Of a stretch of 64,000 nt of DNA, positions 8,554-17,215 are shown one piece after another. Numbering within the stretch: position 1 is the first letter of the stretch; every line of letters starts with the position of its first letter. The stretch is from Variovorax paradoxus (GTDB lineage Bacteria > Pseudomonadota > Gammaproteobacteria > Burkholderiales > Burkholderiaceae_C): the NCBI RefSeq assembly GCF_024734665.1, contig NZ_CP102931.1, positions 5,702,001-5,766,000 of the forward strand, written 5' to 3'. Position numbers and translations under genes: made by a program. The notes beneath the pieces were generated by a model. It was not told the DNA's origin and did no database searches. It worked only from the letters and a program-made list of their open reading frames with translations.

Positions 8554-9288
8554 TCAGCCCGGATGAGACAACAGGCCGAGCCGCGTTGCTTCGAAAACGG
8601 CCTCGCTCTTGGAATGCACGGCGAGCTTTCCGTAGAGATTCTTGATGTGGGTCTGCACGGTGTGCACGCTCAGACCCTTGAGCCGCGCGATCTCCGCGTA
8701 CGAGAAGCCGCGCGCGATCAGCGTCAGCACCTCGTGTTCTCGTGCCGACAGCAGGCCGCGGTCGGACTCGTCCGCGGCTGCTTCGGGCGCCGCACCCGGC
8801 GGCGCGCCGGGAACGACCGCCGATTGCAAGCTGCGGTACTTCGCGAGCACACGCCGCGCGATCATGGGCGAGATCGGCGAGGCGCCTGCCTTCATCTCCA
8901 CGATGGTCTGCGCGATGTCCTCCGGCGCGGCGTCCTTGTGGATGTAGCCTACGGCACCCGCCTCGATGCTGGCGAGCACGTTCTCTTCGTCGCCGAAAAC
9001 AGACACCACCAGCGGCTCGCACCCGGGAAAGCGCGCCACGGCGTCGCGGATCACATCGAGTCCGGTGCCGTCGGGCATGCCGAGATCGACCAGCAGCACG
9101 TCGGGAATGGTGGTGGTGCGGGACAGCCAACCCAGCGCTTCCTGCACCGTGCCCGCACTGCCGAGCCAGAAAAGGCGCGGGCTGCGCTGCACGCTGGCCT
9201 CGAAAAAGGCGCGCGCGCGGCTATCGTCTTCGACGACCAGCACACCCCAGCGGCGTAGCGTCGCGTCGTCCTGAGCCTCAGTGTTCAT
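8554..9288 (-). CDS. LuxR/NarL-family response regulator
   Basis: 244 residues from the ATG at 9288; an upstream in-frame ATG at 9327 would add 13. The receiver domain carries the acidic pair VVEDD, phospho-acceptor Asp 68 (VLLVDLGMPDG) and the conserved Lys in YIHKDA. After an Ala/Gly/Pro linker, the C-terminal LuxR helix-turn-helix reads LLSAREHEVLTLIARG and continues with HTVQTHIKNLYGKL. It is first in an operon with the 7TM histidine kinase, its obvious partner. A candidate promoter lies at 9434-9463. Confidence 0.93.
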   Translation of the reverse strand: MNTEAQDDATLRRWGVLVVEDDSRARAFFEASVQRSPRLFWLGSAGTVQEALGWLSRTTTIPDVLLVDLGMPDGTGLDVIRDAVARFPGCEPLVVSVFGDEENVLASIEAGAVGYIHKDAAPEDIAQTIVEMKAGASPISPMIARRVLAKYRSLQSAVVPGAPPGAAPEAAADESDRGLLSAREHEVLTLIARGFSYAEIARLKGLSVHTVQTHIKNLYGKLAVHSKSEAVFEATRLGLLSHPG

Positions 9289-9433
9289 GGGCATGAGCAT
9301 AAGCCCCGGCGCGCACCGGGAATCCATACACGCCTCCCCCGTTCATGGGATGCCCACGATGAAGCATCACCGCGAAACTTTCGCCGCTTTTTTGCAGGGC
9401 ATATCCCCCTTCCCATGCAAATGAAGTAACCCG

Positions 9434-9463
9434 AACGTAGGCCATTCATGCCGCAGTGGTCAA
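9434..9463 (-). promoter_or_regulatory. Candidate promoter of the regulator/kinase operon
   Basis: TTGACC (9463-9458) and TACGTT (9439-9434) with an 18-base spacer on the minus strand. The predicted start is about 140 bases before the ATG at 9288. Based on match to sigma-70 consensus only. Confidence 0.35.
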
Positions 9464-9479
9464 GGATTTAGTACTTTTG

Positions 9480-9590
9480 AATTCCAGTCGCACGGCACAC
9501 CCCCGAACCGGGGCACGCGAAATGCCGGCGCGCCTCGGGCTCTCAGTAAGCTACGGCCTTACCGAAGAACCTCGCCCGGCGGGTTTTTTG
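9480..9590 (+). ncRNA. Candidate structured RNA or attenuated leader upstream of the esterase gene
   Basis: The 398 bases between the regulator start (9288) and the esterase start (9687) hold no convincing gene. On the plus strand three hairpins follow one another: CCCCG/CGGGG (9501-9513), GTAAG/CTTAC (9546-9562) and a terminator (9568-9585) with a T-run. This could be a small RNA ending at the T-run, or the leader of the esterase message. I do not recognise a known riboswitch or a tRNA. Confidence 0.35.
9568..9589 (+). terminator. Terminator-like hairpin ahead of the esterase gene
   Basis: AACCT, a bulged C, then GC (9568-9575) pairs with GCGGGTT (9579-9585) around a 3-base loop, followed by T through 9589. 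It is oriented to stop plus-strand transcription about 100 bases before the esterase start. Confidence 0.55.
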
Positions 9591-9686
9591 TATGTTGGAA
9601 GCGGCCTCGCGAGAACAGACCTCATGCAGAATTACCCGTTCCCGGCAAGCGAGGTGCGACGCTCGCACCTCCCGTCTTTTCCTCGC

Positions 9687-10280
9687 ATGGATCCGCAAAC
9701 CACACACCTGCTTTACCTGCACGGTTTCCGTTCTTCGCCTCGTTCGACCAAGGCCCGGATCGTCGCGGAGCGCGTGGCGCGGCAACATCCGAATCTGCAG
9801 TGGTGGTGTCCGCAATTGCCGCCGTCGCCGCACGACGCCATCGACATGGTGATGAAGGGCATCGCGCACTGGCCGCGCAAGTCGATGGCGGTGGTGGGCT
9901 CGTCGCTCGGCGGGTACTACGCCACCTACGTGGCCGGCATGACGCGTTGCCGAGCGGTGCTGCTCAACCCGGCCGTGCATCCCGCGCGCGACCTCACGCG
10001 CTACATCGGCGACCAGACCGTCTGGCATGACCCGGCCGAGCATTTCTACTTTCGTCCCGAATACATCCACGAGCTTCGCGCGATGGAAGTCGGCCCGCTC
10101 ACGCGGCCAGAACGCGTGTTCGCGATCATCGCCAAGGGCGACGAGGCGCTTGACTGGCACGAAATGTCCGCGCGCTACCCCGACAGCAACATCAAGCTGC
10201 TCGAGGGCAGCGACCACGCCCTGTCGGATTTCGAAAAGGCCCATCTCGACGACGTGATGGCCTTCATCAACCCGGTCTAG
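9687..10280 (+). CDS. yqiA: YqiA-family alpha/beta-fold esterase
   Basis: 197 residues from the ATG at 9687, matching the family length of about 190; the frame is open further upstream to a GTG at 9456, but that part has no family similarity and overlaps the terminator. It resembles E. coli YqiA (UPF0227): LLYLHGFRSSPRS at the start, then nucleophile elbow VGSSLGGYYAT (Ser), a loop with KGDEALD (Asp) and GSDHALSDF (His). Probably a small cytoplasmic esterase; the substrate is unknown. The RNB nuclease gene follows after 72 bases. Confidence 0.85.
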   Translation: MDPQTTHLLYLHGFRSSPRSTKARIVAERVARQHPNLQWWCPQLPPSPHDAIDMVMKGIAHWPRKSMAVVGSSLGGYYATYVAGMTRCRAVLLNPAVHPARDLTRYIGDQTVWHDPAEHFYFRPEYIHELRAMEVGPLTRPERVFAIIAKGDEALDWHEMSARYPDSNIKLLEGSDHALSDFEKAHLDDVMAFINPV

Positions 10281-10352
10281 AACTCACCCCCAGGCTTCCA
10301 CGGCATCCCCTGGAATGGAATCGCGCCCGTTCCAGCGTGGGAGAATCCGCGG

Positions 10353-12419
10353 ATGTTTGTATTGTTTGAAGAAGCCGGCAAGTACCTCGGCGGCCGCGTG
10401 CTGTCGGAGGCCGAAGCATCGGCACAAGTCGAGCTCGAAACCGGCAAGCGCGTCAAGGTCAAGGGCGCCAACATCGTTCTGCGTTTCGAGAAACCGTCGC
10501 CCGCCGATCTGATCGCCGAGGCGCGCTCGCTCGCCGCCGCTCTTGATCTCGACCTCGCCTGGGAGTTCGCGCCCGAGGGCGAATTCGCATTTGCCGAGCT
10601 GGCCGCCGAATATTTCAGCGAAAAGCCCTCGCTCGCCCAGCAGGCGGCCGCCCTGTTCGCGCTGTTCGAGGCGCCGCACTACTTCCGCCGCGCGGGCAAG
10701 GGGCGCTTCAAGAAGGCGCCGGCCGAGATCGTGCAGCAGGCGCTGGCCGCCATCGAGAAGAAGAAGGTCATCCAGGCGCAGATCGCCGAGTGGGCCGCGC
10801 AGCTGGCCGAGGGCGTTTGCCCCGCGCCCGTGCGCGAGCAGCTCTACAAGATCCTGTTCCGCCCCGACAAGAACGCCCCCGAATACAAGGCCGTGGTCGA
10901 CGCCGCGCGCGCCACGCAGCGTCCGCCGCTCGACCTGCTGGAGCGCGCCGGCGCCATCGACTCGCCCTACCAGTTCCACTGGCGGCGCTTCCTGTTCGAG
11001 AACTTCCCCAAGGGCACCGGCTTCCCCGCGCTCGCGGCGCCCGCCATCGTGGACGACTTGCCCGTGGCCTCCGAGGTGCAGGCCTTCTCGATCGACGATT
11101 CGCAGACCACCGAAATCGACGACGCGCTCTCCGTGCAGGGCCTCGGCACCGGCACCGTCACCGTCGGCATCCACATCGCCGCACCGGCCCTGGCGCTCAC
11201 GCCCGGCAGCGCCATCGACAACGTAGCGCGTGCGCGCATGTCGACGGTCTACATGCCGGGCTACAAGATCACGATGCTGCCCGACGATGTGGTCAACACC
11301 TACACGCTGCTCGAAGGCGGCGACCGGCCTGCCGTGTCGCTGTACGCGCGCTTCGACGAAGCCACGCTGGAGCTGCAAGGCACCGAGACGAAGCTGGAGC
11401 GTGTGCCCATCGTGGCCAATCTGCGCCACGACCAGCTCGACACCGTCGTCACGCAGCCCTGGCTCGAAGACGCGTCTTTCCAGAGCGACAACACGCCAGA
11501 AGCGGCGGCCAAACTGCGCGCCCCGCTCTCGTTCCTGTTCCGCCTTGCCAAGCAGCTGAAAGCGCAGCGCGAAGTGGTGCGCGGCAAGCCCGAGAACTTC
11601 AACCGGCCCGATTACAACTTCCGCCTCGTCGGCAACGAGGGCGAGCCCACCGGCAGCGAGCAGGTGCAGATCAGCACGCGCCAGCGCGGCGCGCCGCTCG
11701 ACCTGATCGTGTCCGAAGCGATGATCCTGGCCAACAGCAGCTGGGGCGGCTGGCTCGGCGAGCTGGGCGTGCCCGGGCTCTACCGCAGCCAGGCCAGCCT
11801 CGCGCCCGGCATCAAGGTGCGCATGGGCACGCGCGCGCTGCCGCATGCGGGCCTTGGCGTGAAAAGCTATGCGTGGAGCACCTCGCCGCTGCGCCGCTAC
11901 ACCGACCTGGTGAACCAGTGGCAGATCATCGCGGCCGCGCGCCACGGCAAGACTGCTGCGCTGGCTGCGCCCTTCAAGCCGAAGGACGCCGACCTGTTCT
12001 CGATCCTCTCGGGCTTCGACGCGGCCTATGCCACGTACAACGCCTACCAAGGCGGCATGGAACGCTTCTGGACGCTGAAGTACCTGCAGCAGCAGGGCAT
12101 CACCGAGCTCGAAGCCACCGTCATCAAAGACCTGCCCAACGGCGCGCTGGTGCGTGCCGAAACGCTGCCGCTGGTGTTCCCAGTGGCCGGCCAGCAGGAA
12201 CGCGGCGCCCGCCTGCGCGTGAAGCTCGGCGAGATCGACGAGATCGCGCTCGACGTGAGCGGCACGGTGCTCGAACGCCTCGACACTCCGAAGGCCGATG
12301 CCGCCCTCGCAGACGAAAGCGATGAGGGCGACGAAGAAGAAGTGGTCGCAGGCCCAATTGCCATTGCCGTCGACCTGAGCGACAGCGAGGCTGCTGCGCC
12401 CGAAAACACACCCGCATGA
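10353..12419 (+). CDS. RNB-domain exoribonuclease (RNase II/R family)
   Basis: 688 residues. An N-terminal region (1-235) lacking an obvious canonical cold-shock domain precedes the RNB catalytic domain. The metal-binding motif SIDDSQTTEIDDALSV lies at about 246-261, and TSPLRRYTDLVNQWQ near residue 510 is the second conserved block. A short beta-rich, S1-like tail ends in an acidic stretch. It degrades single-stranded RNA processively from the 3' end in the cytoplasm. The protein is shorter than RNase R (about 800) and I would not assign rnb or rnr with certainty. Confidence 0.88.
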   Translation: MFVLFEEAGKYLGGRVLSEAEASAQVELETGKRVKVKGANIVLRFEKPSPADLIAEARSLAAALDLDLAWEFAPEGEFAFAELAAEYFSEKPSLAQQAAALFALFEAPHYFRRAGKGRFKKAPAEIVQQALAAIEKKKVIQAQIAEWAAQLAEGVCPAPVREQLYKILFRPDKNAPEYKAVVDAARATQRPPLDLLERAGAIDSPYQFHWRRFLFENFPKGTGFPALAAPAIVDDLPVASEVQAFSIDDSQTTEIDDALSVQGLGTGTVTVGIHIAAPALALTPGSAIDNVARARMSTVYMPGYKITMLPDDVVNTYTLLEGGDRPAVSLYARFDEATLELQGTETKLERVPIVANLRHDQLDTVVTQPWLEDASFQSDNTPEAAAKLRAPLSFLFRLAKQLKAQREVVRGKPENFNRPDYNFRLVGNEGEPTGSEQVQISTRQRGAPLDLIVSEAMILANSSWGGWLGELGVPGLYRSQASLAPGIKVRMGTRALPHAGLGVKSYAWSTSPLRRYTDLVNQWQIIAAARHGKTAALAAPFKPKDADLFSILSGFDAAYATYNAYQGGMERFWTLKYLQQQGITELEATVIKDLPNGALVRAETLPLVFPVAGQQERGARLRVKLGEIDEIALDVSGTVLERLDTPKADAALADESDEGDEEEVVAGPIAIAVDLSDSEAAAPENTPA

Positions 12420-12468
12420 ATTTCGGCGGATCGTCCGAAGAAATGCGGCCCCTGGAGGAGTTTCGAGA

Positions 12469-13323
12469 ATGAACTTCAAGGACCTCAGCACGCTGCAGAT
12501 TGCACTGGGCGTGTCGGTCATTGCGCATGCCGCACTGCTCGCGGTGCGCTTCGTCGATCCCGAATCGTTCAACAAGGTCTTCAGCGACACACCGCTCGAA
12601 GTGATCCTGGTCAACAGCAAGACCAACGACAAGCCCGACCCCAGCGCCCGGCTGCGGGCCCAGACCTCGCTTGCAGGCGGCGGCGACCTCGACAAGGGCC
12701 GCGCAACCAGCCCACTGCCGCCGTCGAGCTTCACCACCGTCGGCGATTCGTTCGAAGATGCGCAGCGCAAGGTCGACGCGATGCAGACCGAGCAGATGCA
12801 GATGCTCACCCAGCTCAAGCGCGACCTCGCCGCAATGCCCGCGCCCGACCCGCGCAACCCCGGGGACCCGACCGAGGCCACGGCGCAGGAAGAAAAGCGC
12901 CGCCAGATGATCAATCTGCTGGCCGAAATCGAGCGGCGCGTGAACGAAGAAAACGCACGCCCGAAGAAGCGCTTCCTGAGCCCCTTCACGCGAGAAGCGG
13001 CCTTCGCCACCTACGTCGATTCGCTGCGCCGCCGGGTGGAAGCGCAGGGCACTGCCAACTTTCCGACGCTCGCCGGCAAGAAGCTCTACGGCGAGCTGAC
13101 GATGACCATCACGGTCAACTTCGACGGTCGCCTGCTCTCGACGGTTGTCGATGAAAGCTCGGGCATTGCGCTGCTGGACAAGCGCGCCCAGGCCATCGTT
13201 GCCAGCGTCGGCAACTTCGGCACGTTCACCGACGCGATGCGCAAGGAGCACGCCGACCAGATCGTGATCCGGCCGCACTTCCGGTTCGCGCACGACGGGT
13301 CGGTCGAACTCTCCTCGCAGTAG
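12469..13323 (+). CDS. TonB-like energy-transducer protein
   Basis: 284 residues with one N-terminal membrane anchor (about 9-28), a periplasmic Pro/Ala/Gln-rich coiled region, and a C-terminal TonB-like domain (about 185-275) containing YGELTMTITVNFDGRLLSTVV. Such proteins couple the ExbBD proton motor to outer-membrane transporters, but exbBD is not nearby, so the partner is unknown. A strong GGAGGAG lies 8 bases before the ATG. It sits 49 bases after the RNB nuclease gene and 30 before aroE, a gene order I associate with Burkholderiales. Confidence 0.8.
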   Translation: MNFKDLSTLQIALGVSVIAHAALLAVRFVDPESFNKVFSDTPLEVILVNSKTNDKPDPSARLRAQTSLAGGGDLDKGRATSPLPPSSFTTVGDSFEDAQRKVDAMQTEQMQMLTQLKRDLAAMPAPDPRNPGDPTEATAQEEKRRQMINLLAEIERRVNEENARPKKRFLSPFTREAAFATYVDSLRRRVEAQGTANFPTLAGKKLYGELTMTITVNFDGRLLSTVVDESSGIALLDKRAQAIVASVGNFGTFTDAMRKEHADQIVIRPHFRFAHDGSVELSSQ

Positions 13324-13353
13324 AAGCAGACGCAACAAAAGAAGGCAGACGCC

Positions 13354-14202
13354 ATGGACCTGTATTGCGTCATGGGCAACCCCGTCGAGCACAGCCGCTC
13401 GCCGCGCATCCACGCACGTTTTGCCGAGCTCTGCGGCCAGCAGATGGACTACGGCCGGCGGCTGATTCCGCTCGGCGCATTTGCCGAAGGCATCGCGGCC
13501 TTTCGCAGCGAAGCCGCCGAACGCGGCGACACCGCGCGCGGCTGCAACATCACCGTGCCCTTCAAGTTCGAAGCCGCCGCGCTTGCCCAGCACACCAGCG
13601 AACGCGCCCTGCTCGCGCAGGCGGTCAACACGCTGCGCTTCGACGCCGACGGCAGCATCCATGCGGACAACACCGACGGCATCGGCCTGGTCAACGACAT
13701 CGTTCGCAACGCGGCCGTGCCGCTACAAGGCAAGGCGCTGCTGCTGATCGGCGCGGGCGGTGCGGCGGCCGGCGTGCTCGGGCCGCTGCTCGACGCGGGC
13801 GCTTCGCGCGTCGTGGTGGCCAATCGCACCGTGGGCAAGGCCGTCGAGCTGGTGCGCCGACATGCGGCCATTGCGCTGCGCCACGGCGCGTCGCTCGAAG
13901 CCTGGGCGCTCGACGAAGTGCCGGGCGCTTTCGACGTGGTGGTCAACGCCACCGCCTCCAGTCTTGCGGGCGATGCGGTGCCCGTGAAGGCCAGCGTGCT
14001 GCGCGCTGGCGGACTCGCGGTCGACATGATGTACGGCCCTGCTGCGGCGGGCTTCATGGCCTGGGCCGAGGCGCACGGCGCGGTCGCGCGCGACGGGCTC
14101 GGCATGCTGGTCGAGCAGGCTGCCGAGTCCTTCGAGATCTGGCGCGGCGTGCGGCCGCCTTCCGCGCAAGTGCTGGCTGAAGTTCGAGCCGAGCTGAAAT
14201 GA
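13354..14202 (+). CDS. aroE: Shikimate dehydrogenase (NADP+)
   Basis: 282 residues. It reduces 3-dehydroshikimate to shikimate, the fourth step after DAHP synthase. Substrate-site motifs are GNPVEHSRSPRIH at the start, Lys 71 in NITVPFKFEAA, and Asp 108 in ADNTDGIGL; the nucleotide-binding loop is LIGAGGAAAGV with NRT downstream. Its stop codon overlaps the mtgA start by 4 bases (ATGA), so the two are probably translationally coupled. Confidence 0.96.
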   Translation: MDLYCVMGNPVEHSRSPRIHARFAELCGQQMDYGRRLIPLGAFAEGIAAFRSEAAERGDTARGCNITVPFKFEAAALAQHTSERALLAQAVNTLRFDADGSIHADNTDGIGLVNDIVRNAAVPLQGKALLLIGAGGAAAGVLGPLLDAGASRVVVANRTVGKAVELVRRHAAIALRHGASLEAWALDEVPGAFDVVVNATASSLAGDAVPVKASVLRAGGLAVDMMYGPAAAGFMAWAEAHGAVARDGLGMLVEQAAESFEIWRGVRPPSAQVLAEVRAELK

Positions 14203-14942
14203 AGGCAGTGCTGCGCCTGATCGCCTGCCTCGTGGTGGCGGGCGTGGCACTCGAGCTGTTCTTCGTGGTGCGTATCGCGGCGATGGCGGTGATCGATCCG
14301 CAGAGCACTGCGTTCCAGCGCTCCGAGGCTTTCCAGATCACTATCCACCAGGGCAGCGGCGCCGGCTGGCGGCAGGAGTGGGTGCCCTACGCGCAGATCA
14401 ACGACACGCTCAAGCGCGCCGTCATCGCGAGCGAGGACGCCGGCTTCGTCGACCACAACGGCGTGGAGTGGGAAGCCATCGAGCGCGCGCGCCAGCGCAA
14501 TGCCAGGGCCGAAGAACTCGCCGCCAAGCGCGCAGCACGCGCGGTGGCGCGGGGAAGGCCGGTACAGCCGGTTCGCCTGCGTGGCGGCTCCACCATCACG
14601 CAGCAACTCGCGAAGAACCTGCTGCTGTCAGGCGAGCGCACCTTGCTGCGCAAGGGCCAGGAGCTGGTGCTCGCCACGCTGCTCGAAGTGCTGCTCGACA
14701 AGCGGCGCATTCTCGAGATCTATCTCAACAACGTTGAGTGGGGCGAAGGCGTGTTCGGTGCCGAGGCGGCGTCGCAGTACTACTTCCGCAAGCCGGCCTC
14801 GCGCCTGAGCACCAACGAGGCCGCGCGCCTGGCAGTGATGCTGCCGAGCCCCAAGTTCTTTGAGCGCCGGATCGGCTCGCCCTACCTGAGTGGGCGGGCG
14901 TCGACGGTCATGGCGCGGATGCCTGCGGCCGAGCTGCCCTGA
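14199..14942 (+). CDS. mtgA: Monofunctional peptidoglycan glycosyltransferase
   Basis: 247 residues: one N-terminal membrane anchor (about 7-30) and a GT51 domain. Catalytic Glu 79 lies in VIASEDAGFVDHNG; further blocks are GGSTITQQLAKNLLLS, RKGQELVLATLLE and EIYLNNVEWG. It polymerises glycan strands from lipid II at the periplasmic face without transpeptidase activity. It overlaps aroE by 4 bases. Its last 35 bases overlap the 3' end of the convergent DUF2809 gene. Confidence 0.95.
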   Translation: MKAVLRLIACLVVAGVALELFFVVRIAAMAVIDPQSTAFQRSEAFQITIHQGSGAGWRQEWVPYAQINDTLKRAVIASEDAGFVDHNGVEWEAIERARQRNARAEELAAKRAARAVARGRPVQPVRLRGGSTITQQLAKNLLLSGERTLLRKGQELVLATLLEVLLDKRRILEIYLNNVEWGEGVFGAEAASQYYFRKPASRLSTNEAARLAVMLPSPKFFERRIGSPYLSGRASTVMARMPAAELP

Positions 14943-15315
14943 CGACCGCACCGCGCAGGCCCTCGATGGCCAGCACGGCAGCAAAGCCGATCACGTAGGC
15001 CAGCACGTCCCACCAGTCGGCGGTGCTGCCGAGCACGATACGCAAGGCGCGGTTCGGAATGTGCAAGTGCCACGCCGCCGCAAGGTACTGCCCGAGTTCG
15101 ACCGCGAGACCCACGCCCAGCGCAGCCAACGCCAGGGGCAACACCCGCGCGCCAATCACCGTCCTGAAGACGAAGTAGACCCACACCACGGCCAGCACGT
15201 CGCCGAAGAAGCTGCGCAGCCAGCCCCAGCGTGCGCCGACGGTGGCCAGCAGCACGAGAACAAGAAACAGGGCCACCGCCCACACGAGTGAAAGAGGATC
15301 AAAACGCCATCGCAT
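14908..15315 (-). CDS. DUF2809-family membrane protein
   Basis: 135 residues from the ATG at 15315; in-frame ATGs at 15327 and 15336 are possible. About four membrane helices. The pattern GDVLAVVWVYFVFR, VELGQYLAA and LGSTADWWDVLAYVIG fits DUF2809, small integral membrane proteins of unknown function, distantly VanZ-like in look. It runs head-to-head with the PlsC-like gene (ATG at 15337) and tail-to-tail with mtgA, overlapping it by 35 bases. Confidence 0.75.
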   Translation of the reverse strand: MRWRFDPLSLVWAVALFLVLVLLATVGARWGWLRSFFGDVLAVVWVYFVFRTVIGARVLPLALAALGVGLAVELGQYLAAAWHLHIPNRALRIVLGSTADWWDVLAYVIGFAAVLAIEGLRGAVVRAARPQASAP

Positions 15316-15336
15316 GGCCCGTATCATCGCGCCCAT

Positions 15337-16215
15337 ATGCTGGCAAAGCTCACGGGTTGGTTGTTGTTGGGAATCGTCCGGTTGCTCACTGGCGCGCAGG
15401 CGCGCTGGTATGGCTGTCCGCCGAAAGCCGAGCAGCGCATCTATTTCGCCAACCACCAGAGCCACGCCGACCTCGTGATGATCTGGGCGGCATTGCCTGA
15501 AGAGCTGCGCAGCATCACGCGGCCTATCGCGGCGCGCGACTACTGGGCCAACACACCGGTCAAGCGCTGGATCACGACGGAGGTGTTCAACGCGGTGTAC
15601 GTGGAGCGGCAGGCGACGGCGCCTGCTGCGGCGGCGGCACCTCCTGTACCCCCACCCGTGGTGGCCGAAGCCCCGCCAACACAACGGCCACTGCCGCCGA
15701 TGCCTGCCGAGCGCATCGAGCCCTCGATGGAACCGCTGCTGCCCTTGACGCCGCCGGCACCGCCCGCAGAGACCGTGCCCGAAGCGCAGGGCCGGCTCGA
15801 CCTTCCCGAGCCGCCCGCTCCGCCGCCTCCTCCAGAGCCGCCACCGCCCGCGGCGCCCGAAGAAATCCCGGTCGCTGCACCAGCCCCAGCCGTCGACCCA
15901 CTCGCACCGCTCGTTGAAGCCCTGCGCAGCGGCGACTCCATCATCATCTTTCCCGAAGGCACACGCGGCCACACGGGCGAGCCGCAGAAGTTCAAGTCGG
16001 GCCTCTACACGCTCGCCACCATGTTCCCCGAGGTGGTGCTGGTGCCGGCATGGATCGACAACGTGCAGCGCGTGATGCCCAAGGGCGAGATCGTGCCGGT
16101 GCCCATCCTCTGCTCCGTTACCTTCGGCGCGCCGATCCGCGTCGAAGAAGACGAAGAACGCCGGCCCTTCCTCGACCGGGCGCGCGCCGCCGTGATCGCA
16201 TTGCGCGACGTCTGA
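15337..16215 (+). CDS. PlsC-like acyltransferase interrupted by a proline-rich segment
   Basis: 292 residues. Motif I of glycerolphosphate acyltransferases, NHQSHAD (39-45), and motif III, FPEGTRG (205-211), are both intact, so the protein should acylate lysophosphatidate or a similar acceptor at the inner membrane. Between them, residues 92-186 (bases 15610-15894) are low complexity: Pro, Ala and Glu with several Pro runs. Flanking sequence VYVERQ and DPLAPLVEALRSGDS would be nearly contiguous in a normal family member. The CdsA-like gene follows after 4 bases, which supports a phospholipid role. An in-frame disordered insertion is the simplest reading; the reading frame is unbroken. Confidence 0.85.
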   Translation: MLAKLTGWLLLGIVRLLTGAQARWYGCPPKAEQRIYFANHQSHADLVMIWAALPEELRSITRPIAARDYWANTPVKRWITTEVFNAVYVERQATAPAAAAAPPVPPPVVAEAPPTQRPLPPMPAERIEPSMEPLLPLTPPAPPAETVPEAQGRLDLPEPPAPPPPPEPPPPAAPEEIPVAAPAPAVDPLAPLVEALRSGDSIIIFPEGTRGHTGEPQKFKSGLYTLATMFPEVVLVPAWIDNVQRVMPKGEIVPVPILCSVTFGAPIRVEEDEERRPFLDRARAAVIALRDV

Positions 16216-16219
16216 CGAC

Positions 16220-17209
16220 ATGAACCAGTTCCTGCGCAACCTCACTCCGACCCACCAGGTCGCGGCGCTTTTCCTCATCATCTTCGGCGTGCTCGTGATC
16301 GTGAGCACCACGGCCTTCTTCCTGAGCTTCAGGGAAAAGCGCAACCCCGTGCACGACGCCACCTGGCAGGCCGAGCTCGCGCACTTCCGCGCGCTGCTGG
16401 GCACCACCTGGTTCATGGTCATCATTTTCTGGATCGGCTGGGCGCTGGGCGAAACCGTGGCCACCGTGCTGTTCGCGCTGATCTCCTTCTTCGCGCTGCG
16501 CGAGTTCATCACGCTCTCGCCCACACGGCGCGGCGACCACCGCAGCCTGATCCTCGCTTTCTTCGTGGTGCTGCCGATCCAGTTCTGGCTGGTGGCCACG
16601 GCGCGCTTCGACCTGTTCACCGTGTTCATCCCGGTGTACGTGTTCCTCGCGATACCGGTGGCGAGCGCGCTGGCCAACGACCCGAGCCACTTCCTGGAAC
16701 GCAACGCAAAGCTGCAGTGGGGCATCATGGTCTGCGTCTACGGCATGAGCCACGTGCCGGCGCTGCTGCTGCTGAGCTTTCCGGGCTACGAGGGCAAGAG
16801 CGCGTTCCTCGTGTTCTTCCTGGTGTTCGTTGTGCAGACCTCGGTGTTGGTGCAGCACCTGATCTCGCGCCGCACCCAGCGCGCGCCCTTCGCGCCCAAC
16901 GTGAGCCGCAGCTTCAACTGGACCAGCTGGGGCATCGGCATCGTGGTGGCGAGCCTGGTGGGCGCGCTGTTCTCGTTCATCACGCCGTTCAAGTTCGGGC
17001 AAGCGCTTGCGGTGTCGGTCATTGCCTGCATCGCGGGGTCGATGGGGCACCTGGTGATGAAGGCGCTCAAGCGCGACCGGGGCATTCCGAACTGGGGCCA
17101 GAAGGGCGTGGGCGTCACGGGTGCCAACGGCCTTCTCGACCGGGTCGATGCGCTCTGCTTCGCGGCCCCGATCTTCTTCCACTCCATCCGCTGGTACTTC
17201 AACGCCTGA
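16220..17209 (+). CDS. CdsA-like phosphatidate cytidylyltransferase
   Basis: 329 residues with about eight membrane helices. The C-terminal signature is a diverged CDP-diglyceride synthase motif: GHLVMKALKRDRGIPNWG, a short insertion, then GLLDRVDALCFAAPIFFH. It would activate phosphatidic acid with CTP, the step after PlsC-like acylation by the enzyme encoded 4 bases upstream. In the housekeeping enzyme the Pro leads directly into a Gly-His-Gly-Gly turn; here several residues intervene, so this is probably the paralogous type and not the essential cdsA. Confidence 0.85.
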   Translation: MNQFLRNLTPTHQVAALFLIIFGVLVIVSTTAFFLSFREKRNPVHDATWQAELAHFRALLGTTWFMVIIFWIGWALGETVATVLFALISFFALREFITLSPTRRGDHRSLILAFFVVLPIQFWLVATARFDLFTVFIPVYVFLAIPVASALANDPSHFLERNAKLQWGIMVCVYGMSHVPALLLLSFPGYEGKSAFLVFFLVFVVQTSVLVQHLISRRTQRAPFAPNVSRSFNWTSWGIGIVVASLVGALFSFITPFKFGQALAVSVIACIAGSMGHLVMKALKRDRGIPNWGQKGVGVTGANGLLDRVDALCFAAPIFFHSIRWYFNA

Positions 17210-17215
17210 GCCTCA

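Noticed and set aside
9447..9500. tRNA-like stretch containing GCAGTGGTCAAGG
   Set aside because: No acceptor stem or T-arm can be drawn and no anticodon loop fits.
15316..16728. Upstream extension of the DUF2809 frame
   Set aside because: Antisense to the PlsC-like and CdsA-like genes, without similarity to the family.
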